Below are positions 27,020-38,998 of a stretch of DNA of 64,000 nucleotides, piece after piece. How positions within the stretch are numbered: position 1 is the stretch's first letter; each line of letters begins with the position of its first letter. The notes below the pieces were generated by a model, which was not told the origin of the DNA, made no database searches, and saw nothing but the letters and a program-made list of their open reading frames with translations. Source of the DNA: Ichthyophthirius multifiliis (Eukaryota; Ciliophora; Oligohymenophorea; Hymenostomatida); assembly GCF_000220395.1 (NCBI RefSeq), contig NW_004085911.1, positions 149,881-213,880 of the forward strand, given 5' to 3'. A program made the position numbers and the translations under genes.

Positions 27020-27370
27020 ATTAATCGAAATAAATTTTAAGCAACTCATATAAAGTTACGCTAATTGTATGAAATAAAATATGATAAACTAATTTTTTTT
27101 CAACCACAATCAATTTTAGCTACCTTAATCTAAACAAAACCATATATATTGGCATTAAACTTATAGTTAGATGCATATGAAAATCAACTTTTTCTTTAAA
27201 GTTCTATAAAATATAACTATATACCTCAAATAAAAGAAGAAATAATCCTTTAAAAATAAGAAACCTTACTTGAATAGCAAATCATGATATATAGTAAATA
27301 ATTAGAAAGGCAAACAAATAATTTAAAGCCAAAGAATAAAGTACGTATATTTAGAGGAGCAAATAAATGA
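27020..27370 (+). CDS. possible partial coding exon, unknown
   Basis: An open frame of about 117 codons ends at TGA 27368-27370. It contains segments of balanced composition (QPQSILATLIQTKPYILALN, KEEIILQKQETLLEQQIMIY). It has no in-frame ATG near the beginning and no recognised domain. The translation is richer in Pro, Ala and Glu than neighbouring noise, which favours a real exon or a relic of one. Confidence 0.3.
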
Positions 27371-27912
27371 ATATAATAACATTAATTAACAAAACTCTTA
27401 AATTCTTTTTAAAAATATTCATCAAGGGAATTAAGAACTTGTTTTTAGCTTTTAGTTAAATATAAAAAAGACAGGCAATATTTTCCTTATAATTTTATTA
27501 AAATAATAAGTTATTAAATTCTTTTTAAAATGATAGATTGATTTAATGTTTATAATAATTATAATTTCTATTAATTTTTTATTAGAAGTGTGGCCTATAT
27601 GGAAAAAAAAAATATGTTTTTATGCGCTTGATAGAAGTTAATATTGTAAAGATTTCCCTTTTTAAATAAAAATGCAATTTTTATAGCCTTAAAAATTATT
27701 AATTAGGTAGCTTTGTTATAATTATTTTTGATATGTATTTCTATTATATTTAATATTTATTAATTTTTATCTCTCTCTAATGTTAGAAAAATAATATGTT
27801 TATATGTTTTTATTGATAAAAAAAACAAATTTTATTATATATAATATAAGTAAAGATATTTTAATTAAATAAAAAAAATTAAAAATTTAAAAAAAATAAA
27901 AATATAGAAAAA
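27371..27912. other. AT-rich spacer upstream of TTLL gene
   Basis: No ORF accepted. It contains the presumed promoter of the next gene; no motif can be named. Confidence 0.45.
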
Positions 27913-30249
27913 ATGTTTAAATTATAGCATTTTGCTTTATCTGGATTTATTATTATATTTAGTATATTAGTTTATTTCTTATATATTGAAGAAATCGATC
28001 CATCATCTAGCTTTTATTCATAGAGTTGGTAAATATCGCAAATTTTAATCAAAAAAGGTCTCACAAGGTCTTACACAAATGATAATTAAATAATAAAATG
28101 GTTTGAGAATCCTTCCCAATTTGATCTAGATGGTGAATCATATGTAAATTATATTGGAAATAAATTGAATGGAAAAGCTAATTTATTATTAAATTTAGAA
28201 AAGATGGATTTGACTGATTTATATCAATTAAACTCACGAAATTTCATTCCTAGAATATTTAGAGTAGAGTTTTTAAATAGGTAGAAAGATTAAAGACTGG
28301 TTGATGATTATTAAGAATTATTAAATAAATAAAAATTTGAGGAAGATTTTATTTATGGAATCGAGAAGGAAAATGGAGAAATTTTGGGTAATTTGTAAAT
28401 TTTAAAAGGAACCAAAAATTAGGAAAAAATAAAAAATATTATTGATGAATTTTATGATTAAAGTAAAAAAAATAAAGAAAAATTAAGACTTTTCTTTTAG
28501 GTGAAAACATCTTAAAAATTAAATGTATTTCTTCCGGTATTTTTTGTGTAAAATAAAGGTATTTTTTTCAATTAGTAATTAATTTTTGGACTTTTTAATG
28601 ATAATTTTGAAAACATAGGCGAATAAAATTTTTTAAATTCGCTTTTTTTGAATTAATAAGAAATCACTTTTCGGTAAAATGATATTCTTAACTAGAAGAA
28701 TATTGCTAATATGAAATTTATTGCAAACTATTGCATTAAAACTGCTTTGTTAGATAATAAAGAAGATTTTGGGTATTCTTTGATTTTATTTTAGTTTTCT
28801 TTGGAAAAAGAATTCGATATTTATCGTCCTTATTTATTAAAAGCAATTGTAAACCCTAAATTTGAAAGTGGAAATGAAAAATACAAACAAAATATATAAA
28901 AAGCATATGAATATTTATTTGAGAAAATAATAAATTATTAAAACTATGTAGAAGATGAGATATTTGAAGAATAAATGGGAGAAATTATAAATAGAAAAGG
29001 ACTTTTAGAAATAAATTTTAGATCAAAAAAGGTTTTTGTTGAAAAGTTTGCTAATTTTATGAATTATTTTGAATATTTTAAATATAAAAATAATTATTTA
29101 GCTTTTTCTTTGGATAGATAATAATATATTGATTACCAAGGGAACGGAGATATTTTTTTTTCGAAAAAATATCCAAAATTTAGATTTGGAAAAAATGCAG
29201 TTTGGGGTATTGATTCAGGATGGAAATATAGTACAAAATATCTATTTTAATATATTTTAGATATATATTAAGATTCTTTAAAAACTAAAGATTTTGATAT
29301 TCATAAATATATTCCTGAAACATGCTTCTATGATTTAATTTAAAAAGATATTTCAGAAAAAGAAAGTTTTTGTGTAAATAAAACAGGAGTTTGGATATAT
29401 AAACCGTCGTCTTCTTATGGAGGAACGGGTATTTAGATAGTTCATGATTTAAATCAAGCTATAGAAAATATAAAATAAATGAAACAAATAGGAAATAAAG
29501 ACATTAATTCTGATAATATATCTCTTTTATAGAAATATATAGAAGATCCTTATTTAATAAATAAGAAAAAGTTTGACTTTCGTGTATTTGCAATAGTTGT
29601 TTCTACATAGCCTCTTTTGGCAATTTATTTAAATGGATATATTAGAAGTACTTTATTTGATTATGATTTGTAAAATTCGGATATGAGTATACATTTAACT
29701 AATTTACATGCATAAAAGAAGCATCCTTAATTTTAAACTCTATAAAAGGATGCTCATATTTCAATAGAAAATTTTATAAATAAATACTATTTGAAAGATT
29801 TTAATGAGTAAAAATTAAATTCTACTTTTAATCATATGAAGGCAGTATGCGCGTTTTCTGTAGATGCTATGTTATCTGAAAAAAAAGACCCGAAAAATTA
29901 ATTTTAAGCTTTTGGTGGAGATATTATGATTGATAAAAATTCAAATGTTAAATTTATTGAAATGAATAGTAATCCTTATTTCATTAATAGCACTGATGTT
30001 CATATTTAACTTTTACCTACACTTTTAAATAGATTCTTAGATTTAAGTACTGAAGTTATTAGATAAAATGAAGAGTTTGGATAGCTTGTTGATACAAGCT
30101 TTGTATGGAAAATATGTCCAGAATGTGATGTACTTGTTGATTAATTAAATGGATTTAGATTCTATGAGCATTTTAATTAAAATACTGGGGTTTTCAATTA
30201 TGAAAATTATTATTATAAAAATGTGACAAGAAAAGGATATTTATTTTGA
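27913..30249 (+). CDS. tubulin-tyrosine-ligase-like protein with N-terminal anchor
   Basis: A single uninterrupted exon of 778 residues, ATG 27913 to TGA 30247-30249. The C-terminal half is a TTL domain (ATP-grasp fold) that adds amino acids, usually Glu or Gly, to tubulin tails. It shows WIYKPSSSYGGTGIQIVHDL (nucleotide-binding loop), KKFDFRVFAIVVS near residue 553, and FIEMNSNPYF near residue 681, the ATP/Mg site. Residues about 6-28 (HFALSGFIIIFSILVYFLYI) form a clear membrane helix next to the start, so the enzyme looks like a type II membrane protein. That is unusual for a tubulin-modifying enzyme. A C-terminal ICPECDVLVD could bind metal. Substrate and whether it acts on tubulin are not decided by sequence. 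Confidence 0.88.
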
Positions 30250-30454
30250 ATTTATTTTATTTTTTAATTATTGTACAAAAAATATTTTATTTTATTTTTC
30301 ATTAAATTTATTTTTTAATTAATTGTAAGTTTAATATTTTGTTTTTTTTTTATTTTTTAAATTTAAATTTTTGTTATGATTATTTTTACATAAAAATAAA
30401 TATGCCATTTTTTATTTTTTTGAAAAAAGGATATACATATAAATATTATATCAT

Positions 30455-33042
30455 TCATTATTTTTTGTAAAATTTACTAAATTCATCTTAACAACTAGCT
30501 CTTACATTTTTGAGGGAAGGTTTTTTTTATAAATTACTATTATTAGTATTATTTCTTTAGGAATAAAATCCATTTCCATATTCGTCTAAGTTAATTTTAT
30601 TTGTATTATTATTAGTAACACAATAAAAATTGTTGTCATTTTTATGTAACATTTTTTTCTTTAATTCAAGTTATTTATTAACGATTTCTGCTTTGTGCTC
30701 TAAATCAATAGCATTATAATCAGTTTTTAATTTTTTGCTTTTCTTTTAATTAGGAGAAGTAATAGATTAAATGCTTTAAATTCTTGAATGTATTTATTAT
30801 TATTATAATTATTATTATGTGCTTCTATAATTTTCATTATTAATTTTATTCGAAGATTAATTATTATTTAATACATAATTAATATGAGTATTATTTTTTA
30901 TTTCTTTATTTGACGGCTGCTTTTTTTATATTATATGGTTATTTTAGTAAATATTATATATATTAATATTATTTCCTTTCTAATCTTATTAAACAATTAT
31001 TTAGTTTTTAAGATTTTCCTCATATATTTTCAAGTTATTACTATTATGCTCTTTTTTGTCACCTTTTATTCGAATTTCTTTAATCGCGTATTATTCGCAA
31101 TTTTTTGATATTGTTTTAAGGTTTCTTATTATTAGTTTTATTATTATTACTATTATTACTAAGTAGGCGTGTTTTTATAATATTTACTTAATGTATTAGT
31201 TAGTGCATTTTTTATTATTTTTTTTGATAAAGATTTTTCACTTTGTTCTTTTTTGTTTGCATTTAATAGTAAATTTGTACTTTTGTTTCCTTATTAGAAG
31301 TAGTTATTTTCATCATTTTTTAATCCAGAGTCGTTTTTGGTCAAATTATTATTTTAAAAGCCTTTAATTTTAGTATTTTTGGATACTCTATCGGTACAAA
31401 TTCTTAAAGGGGAATTAAAAAATTATAGTTTATTTGGAAGATTTTCTGTTGACTTTTATTTCAAATCTGAGGAAACACAACATTCTTGTAAAATATTATA
31501 TTAATGTTGAATTTTTTTAAATATTTGTTTGGAAGTCGTAGTTTTTCCCATAAGCTTGTTTACAGGAAAATTCTATTATTTTTTTTTCAAGAAATTAGTT
31601 TCTTAAGGACTTTATTCAGTTTTAATTTAACAGGAATTCTCATATCCCTGAATTGGTTTATAAACTTTTTATTAGTAATCTCTTGGCGTATATCCTATAG
31701 ATGAAACTTCGTTCGATTTTAATATATTATTAATATTGATATTTTAAATGTTATTTTTAAAATTAGAGTTGTTATTGCTTTTAAATACGTTCTATTAACT
31801 CGCAATTCTATTCGATAGTTTAAGCTTTTTGAATATATAAGCTAGATTGTCGGTATTTTTTTTGTCTTTGGCTTAACTTTAATTATTTGATGATGTATTT
31901 TCGTTATTTTGGGGATGCTGCTTTTAGTTATTTTCGGGTTATTTATTCCTTTCTGTTAAACATTGATGTTATTTTTAAATTTATTAAATTATACATTGCT
32001 ATACGTGTTTGATTTGGGTTTATTATTGTTGCATTTTTTATGTTATATTGGATTTTATTTATTCATTGTTTATTATATTTATTTTGGAAATTTCCGTGCG
32101 ATTTTATGGGATTTAATTTTTTGAGTTTTTATGGAAGTTTTCGGGTGTTTTTGAGTTTTTAATGAGAAACTAATTCAAGAAATACTCATTTTCTGTCGGA
32201 ACAAATTATTCTTTTTCTAACATTTATTCAACAATTTAATTTAATTGATTTTTTTCGTTATTATTTTCTTAATCTTTTTCCTCTATAATAAGTTTTAAAA
32301 GATCATTTTCATTTTGTTAAAAATTTTCTTCTTATTATATAGTACTTTTTTTTTTAGAAAAAATGTTCGAATAATAAATATCATGTTCTGAAGTTTAATA
32401 GCTGATTTATTTTATGAAATTCCTGTAGTTATCTTCATATTGATAGACTGAATTATTTGAAAAAACAGTCCTAAAAGAGAGATTTGAGTTAAGGATTTTT
32501 ATAGATTTTTTTAGTGATTTATTTTCCGAGTTATTATTCGAAGATTCACTTGAATTATTCATATTGTGGTTTTGTTTGTATTTCTTTTACATTATGTAGT
32601 TTGTTTTTTTGTCTTTGTTTAGGTTTTGGAAGAATAAACATGCTTATTTGTAATTACGCTTTACTATGGCTTTATATGATGTTACTGGAAGTAAGTTCGG
32701 ACGAGTGTCTTTGTATGATTTGGCAAAAAATTTAGTAAGTATTTCCATTCGGGGCTTTACTTCGTTTCTCTTGTAAAATCGTTTGAGATATTCGTTTTCT
32801 TCGTCTATATATTGGTAGTCTTTAAAGTATATTACATGTGGTACGGAGTAACTAACTAATATCTCGTTTATGGATTTTGCAAAATAAAAATTAAATAAAT
32901 CATAGTATCGGATGTGTAAGTTTTATCGAATGTATATTATTAAATTTTTGGTTTTTTTGCAAAATTTACATTCTTACAGTTGATATTGCTATTTTTTTTT
33001 TTTGATATTTATTGGAGAATCTTTCGCGTTGTTTATGTACAT
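30455..33042 (-). CDS. protein with conserved protist-type N-terminal block
   Basis: ATG at 33042, TGA at 30457-30455. A 29-nt intron at 31159-31187 is needed to close the frame, giving 852 residues. The N-terminal 150 residues are ordered: FAKSINEILVSYSVPHVIYF, then KDYQYIDEENEYLKRFYKRN, EVKPRMEILTKFFAKSYKDT and RPNLLPVTSYKAIVKRNYKQ. I recognise this 'YFKDY..DE.EYLKRFY' block from unnamed proteins of other ciliates and apicomplexans, where no function is established. The remaining 700 residues are Asn/Gln/Ser/Lys-rich and low complexity, probably disordered. It shares a roughly 600-bp upstream region with mevalonate kinase. Confidence 0.68.
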
Positions 33043-33658
33043 ATTTTTTTTATATATATTTTTTATTTTTTATATTTATATATTATTATTCTTTTATCAC
33101 TTTTTTTTTTTTTAAAAAAAAAATTTACATAAAAATTAAATATAATATTTATTTGATATATTAATATTTTTATTTTTTAAATTTTTTTTTTTATTTTTTT
33201 ATTTTTTATTTTTAAAATAACACTCATATTTTTTATTTACTATATATTCCTTATATAAGCTACATTGTGGCTTATAAAAAAATCTTATATAAGTCTTTAA
33301 CCGTTAAAATTTAGATTACATTTATATTTAAGTATTTTTAATAAATCATACATAAAGGTGTAGCTTATAAAATGTAAAAAGAATGATTTTCATAAATTGA
33401 GATTTTTATATCAATATATATACACATGAATATACAGTTTTTATTATTAACACATTATTTATTAATTGAGTGTTTTTTTTTTAAATATAATAAATAAATA
33501 AAATAAAAATATTTGTTTATTAATGAATTAAATTTTATTATTAAAAATAATAAAATTAAATATAATAATAAAAATATCTAAAGTCAAAAACTAATTAAAA
33601 CAAAATATATATCTGAAAAAGGTTAAAAAAGCAAATAAAAAATAATACAAAAAAAAAA
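33043..33658. other. divergent promoter region
   Basis: Lies between two divergent gene starts (33042 on minus, 33659 on plus). Mostly A/T runs, with one markedly different island at 33,250-33,370 described separately. Confidence 0.5.
33250..33368. repeat. hairpin and inverted-repeat element
   Basis: The palindrome CTTATATAAG occurs twice, at 33250-33259 and 33284-33293. ATAAGCTAC (33255-33263) can pair with GTGGCTTAT (33267-33275), allowing one G-T pair, to make a tight hairpin. It can also pair perfectly with GTAGCTTAT at 33360-33368, about 100 bp away. Such structured sequence stands out from the surrounding A/T runs and lies in a shared upstream region. A regulatory site or a small structured RNA are both possible. 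Confidence 0.4.
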
Positions 33659-34780
33659 ATGTAATAATCTTATACATATTCCTCTCCTGGAAAAGTGATA
33701 ATAAGTGGAGAACATTCTGTAGTTTATAATAAAACTGCATTAGTAATGTCAATTGACCTTCGAACGAAAATAAACTTAAAAATAGTTGAAAATCAAGAAT
33801 CAAAAATTGAAATAAAAAACGAAAAATATGAAAATATATAAATAATAAGTAAAAATTTGATTATAAATGCTATAAAAAATTGCGAAAAATGGAATATATT
33901 TGATGAAAATAATCCAAAAATAACACATTAGTATAAAATAATAACATATGCATTAATATTAGTAGCATAATAGGTAATTTTTAGTGAAAATACATTAAAA
34001 AAATTGGATTTCTTTTTGGAAAAAAATTCATTTTTAGTAAATATTTCATCTAATTTACCTATATCCAAAGGTTTGGGATCTTCAGCAAGTTTTTTAACTT
34101 GTTTATCTGCTTGTTTTTTTAATTTTGTATTAGATTTAGATAATATTTTGATAAAGAGTGATACTTTTTTGGAAAATATTAATCATATTTCATTTGATTT
34201 GGAGAAAATTTTTCATGGAAATCCTTCTGGAATTGATAATCATATAGCTACATATGGAAACTTATTGTCTTTTAACAAAAAAGAAAAAGAAAAAAATTAT
34301 ATATTACAATAAGGATGGAAATTACCATATGAAATTATACTTATCGATTCTAAAGTGGAAAAAAGTACAAAAAAAGCAGTTTCTAGAGTTTCTGAATGTA
34401 TAAAAAATGAAAAAATAGGTTATTTATATGAAGAGTTTATCAATTAAATAGGAAAAATAACTGAAGAAATTATTAATTTAGTAAAAAATTGGGATGAAAA
34501 TAAGAAAAATGAAGATTTTTTTGAACATTTAATTAAATGTAATTAAAATTTGTTGAGAAATTTTGATCTTTCGGTTCCTGAAGTTGAAATTATAATGAGT
34601 TCTTGTTTAAAATTTGGTATTCCGTGTAAAATTACAGGAAGTGGATAGGGTGGGTATTGTATTGCCTTTATTAAAAATAATAATATAAATAAATAAGAAT
34701 TTTTAAATAATATTACTTCTATAGGATTCGATTTTATTTAGTTATTACCGTCTAAGGAAGGGTTAAAAAGAGAAATTTGA
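33659..34780 (+). CDS. MVK: mevalonate kinase
   Basis: One exon, 373 residues, ATG 33659 to TGA 34778-34780. It shows the GHMP kinase pattern. The N-terminal SSPGKVIISGEHSVVYNKTA (residues 8-27) is specific to mevalonate kinases. The ATP-binding loop is PISKGLGSSASFLTC near residue 140. The substrate block HGNPSGIDNHIATYG is near 186, and the C-terminal glycine motif KITGSGQGGYCIAF near 325. The enzyme phosphorylates mevalonate at its 5-OH in the cytosolic isoprenoid pathway. Its presence suggests this organism makes isoprenoids by the mevalonate route. Length fits eukaryotic mevalonate kinases (about 390). No intron and no frame fault. Confidence 0.95.
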
Positions 34781-35484
34781 ATATTTTTTTTTTTTTTTTT
34801 TTTAATATTGTTTTTTAATTTATTTTTATATTTTTTATATTAATATTTTATTTTGTTTTTTTTTTATAATAGACATTTTTTAAATTCATATAGTTTTTTT
34901 TTTTATTATTATTATTAATAATATATTTATTTGATTTTGATTAAATTCATTTTAGAAAGATATTTTATAATCAACTACTATTTTTATATTATTGAAAGAG
35001 ATAAATAAAACATAGTATATTTTTTGTAAAATAAATATCTTTTTAGATTTTTTAAAAAATTAATTCATTGATGAGCAATTATTTTAATATTTGAATTATA
35101 AAAACAATAAAAAATTATATTAGAAATATATATTTTTTAATATAAAAATCATAAATAGGAATAAAATACATATAATATATAAAAGAATAAATCATTTTTT
35201 AAAAAAATATAAAATAAATTAAGAATAAATAAATTTTTTAAATATAAATTATATTGTATTATAAATATTTATTAATATAAATAAATAATTTATTTATAAT
35301 ATATTAATTTTGTATTTATAACATATTAATTTTGTATTTATTTAACAAATTGAATAAAATTTTATATATATTAAATAAAATTTATTATTTTTATAGAAAA
35401 GTTATGGATTTTTTAAATAATTATAAATAAATTATATAAAATTCACATATATTATATATATATATATAGATTTATATGTATATA
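34781..35484. other. intergenic DNA between convergent genes
   Basis: A/T-rich, with a (TA)n stretch at about 35,453-35,469. It contains the 3' ends of MVK (+) and PKG (-). No ORF accepted. Confidence 0.5.
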
Positions 35485-38212
35485 TCAAAAATAATTATCT
35501 AAATCCAAATTTAAATTTGTATATTTTTCTGATTCATCTATATATTCTTAATTTATATATTACAAAAAATATTTATTTTTAACATATTTTTTATTGATTT
35601 CATCCTATTAAATAATACAATCATCCACTGGAATAAAAGGAGGTTTTAACTATTTATTATATAGCAAATCCCACTCTAAATTATCAAACCAAGCATGATT
35701 TTTTAAAGATGCGTAACTTCCACCCAACCTTAATTATGGTTAAAGAGAAAGTAGCTAATCAATTAATCTTTTAGCCTTTTTATCTTTAAAATAATCAGGA
35801 TATTTAACATCTTTATTCAATATTTCTTAATATATTTCATAAGGATCGTTCTTTTCGTTTCCAAAAGGAACCATTCCCGACATAAACTCATATAAAAGTA
35901 CTCCTATACTCCATAAATCAGCATTAAAAGAATAGCCTTTTCCTTTAATAATTTCAGGTGCCATATAATTAGCAGTCCCAATTATGGTGAAAGTCCTTCC
36001 TCTATGCTTTCCTTTATTAAGGATTTTCGACTAACCTAAATCTATTAAGTACATATAACCTTCTTTGTCTACAATAAGGTTTTCTGGTTTAATGTCTCTG
36101 TATATAATTTACCTCTAATGCAAATATTCAATAGATAAAATTAAAGAGGCAATGTAAAATTAGGCATCACAAGAAGATAAAAGTCCGATTTCTCTAATTA
36201 CTTCGAACATTTATTGTCCATTTATAAATGTGAGTAATAGATAAAGGTTTTTTTAGTCTTTAAAAGTCCTTACTAGTGAAATTATGAAGGGAAATTGTAT
36301 TTATTCTAAGACTAGTTTTTCTTAAAGGACATGTTTTTCTAAACTTAAGGTAGAAATTAATTTTTTTGAAATGCATTTAAGTGCATAGAGGTTCTTAGAT
36401 TATTTTTTTTAAACCAAATGCACTGATCCGAATTCGCCTTCATTAAGTTTTTTTATATGAATTAAATCTTCCATTTTTATATATGAATAATCTTCTTTTT
36501 AGTTTTCTTTTTTCATTTTTAATTCATGTGAGTTTTCGTTTTTTTTAATTACAGTTTCAATGTCTCCACCGATACATTTTTAGAATAGTTTAAATGAAAT
36601 TGTGGATAAGACTGCTTCTTTTTCAACTATTATTCGATCTTCAAATTATTTATTACAATTAGGCTAAAGTAAGTAATAATCTCCAAATATTTAACCCATT
36701 TCGGCTTATATATTGCCTGAATTTTCCTCTTTTATAACCCCTTCAAGGACTGCAATTAAAGTATCGCAATAATCTCCTTTTTCGAACAAAATGGTGCCTT
36801 TTTTAAAATTGGAAATTTTGGCTTATATAGAAATTTTCTCAACTTAAATATTTGTTAGATTTTATAATAATTTATTATTACTAAATGCCCATCTTTATCT
36901 ATTTAAGTAAACTATTTTTTAAACCTATTTTATATAATTATATATTATAAATATGTGTATGTATATGATATACATATATTTATATATAAATATTATATAT
37001 ATTTTAATTTACTTTACCACCCAAAATTTTCTTTAAATGCTCTCTTCCTAAAGATAGTAATTTTACATCATCTTCTGCCTTTATAGAAGCCGCTCTTGTT
37101 GATTTAACATAAAGCGCTTATTCACCAAAAGAGTCTCCTACATATAAATATCTTATCATTTTTCCATCTTTCCAAATCGAAACTTTGCCTTCTTTAATCA
37201 AATAAAAAGAATCAGCCCTATCTCCTTCATTTGCAATAAACTAGCCAGGTTTAAACATCACTGAAATCAATGCAGAGGCAATGGCATCTTTCTAATCATC
37301 GCTCATAAAGAAAAAGAAGGCAACACTTTCCATAAAAGATCGGTTTGCTTGGAAGTCTTTATGGACGATTTCTTCAATTATTTCTATAAATGTAGTTTTA
37401 TCAATGACCCAAAACTCACAATAACTCAAACATTTAACACTAGCAGTTCTTGAAGTGCAGTATAGGAGTGCTAATTCACCTATTCCAGCACCTGGACCTA
37501 ATTATTTTTTCTCAATCCCATCAATTTCGATTTAAATATTTCCTTTTTCGAGAATAAAGAAAGAATAAGCATTATCATTTTAACGAAATAAAAATTCGCC
37601 TTTAGAACATTCACAATTGAACATTTTCTAGATTATTTCTTCTTTTTGCTCTTATTATAAAATATAAAAAACAGAGTGATTACTAAAAGATTCTGAAATA
37701 AAGTTTATTTAATCTTTAGTCGGTTTTTTCGTTGTTTTAATGAAGTTTTCGCTTTTTTCATCTAATTCCCTTAAAGATATATTGACTTTTGATTATAAAT
37801 AATTTTATGTCTATTACTAATATTATTAGATTTCTTCTTAGTTAAGTTACTATTAACGATGAATTTCTTAAAGTGTGCTTTGTATTTTATTGTCAGAAAT
37901 AGGCTATTTCATACCTAAAATTTCTTATATCAAAGACTTTCGAGGCTAGTTATGCCGATCGTTGCTATTTTTTTCCTTTATATTTGGATTACTTAGGTCT
38001 ATATGCTTGATTGGGTTTGGAGTGAGGTTATTAGAGTATATTTGGGGGAGGTTTTCAGGTTTATTATGGGTATCTCTTTTGTTAGGGGAAATGTTTTTAT
38101 TTATTTTTGATGGATTTTAGATTTGAAGTGAATTTAAGGGGACAAAATTTAATTTTTTTTAAGAGGATTTGGTGGAAACTAATTAGGTTTATAAATTATA
38201 TGCGCATCCCAT
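35485..38212 (-). CDS. cGMP-dependent protein kinase, N-acylated
   Basis: ATG at 38212, one intron at 36925-37012, TGA at 35487-35485; 879 residues. It begins MGCAYN, a textbook N-myristoylation plus palmitoylation site, so it should sit on membranes. A Gln-rich linker follows. Cyclic-nucleotide domain A (about 200-300) has the cassette IGELALLYCTSRTAS. Domain B (about 302-395) has FGEQALYVKSTRAAS. A third, degenerate domain C has FGDYYLLQPNCNKQ without the Arg. The AGC kinase domain (about 555-810) has YALKCISKK, IIYRDIKPENLIVD, GTANYMAPEII and WSIGVLLYEFMSG. Two deviations: the glycine loop reads NEGEFGSV (first Gly replaced by Asn) and the metal motif is DLG, not DFG. Cyclic GMP kinases with several binding domains are typical of ciliates and apicomplexans. 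Confidence 0.93.
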
Positions 38213-38998
38213 TTTTTATATATATATATATATAATTTTTATTTATATTAATCAAATTTCTTTTATGTTTTTGATTTTTATTTTTTCTGATAGCATAATT
38301 AAATTTTATTAAAATTTATTATTCTTGTTTAATAGTATATATAATAAAAGCATTTACAATTTTATAACTAAATAATTTTTATTTATATTTTTATATATAT
38401 TTTTGGTTATTATTAAAAAAATTATTATTATATTAATTAATTTTTATGTTTATTAATAAATAATGTCAATTGATATTAAATTTATTTAAAAAATTTATTT
38501 TAAAAATATATAATTTAATTTAAAAATTTATAATAATTTAGAAATAATAAAATAAATTATTTAATGAATTATTTTTAATAATATCTTTTAAATTAAATAG
38601 CTTTCATGTCGAAATTTATATATATATATAGTTATTTAAAGATATATAAATTATCAATTATTTTTAATAATCTATGTTTATTAATAAAACCATATATAGG
38701 AGAAATTATATTTTTTAATTTTCATTTCTAGAATATTTATTTTTATTTAAAAAATCTTAATTTAATTAATTAAATTTTCTACATAAATAAATAAATATTT
38801 TTTTATTTAGAAAATAAATATTTTAAATCAATATACCTATCATCTGATATATTTAAGATATTTCTATTATTTTCTTTATATTTTTATTAAAATATTATGA
38901 AAATATTATTAAATCATTTATTTTAAAAAAATTAAAATAAGTAAAATAAAAGTATAAAATATAAAAACATAGATAAAAATCATATTTAAAAAATATAA
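38213..38998. other. divergent promoter region of PKG and Fab1 genes
   Basis: A/T-only with a short (TA)n at about 38,217-38,235. Both neighbouring genes are transcribed away from it. No ORF or motif identified. Confidence 0.5.
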
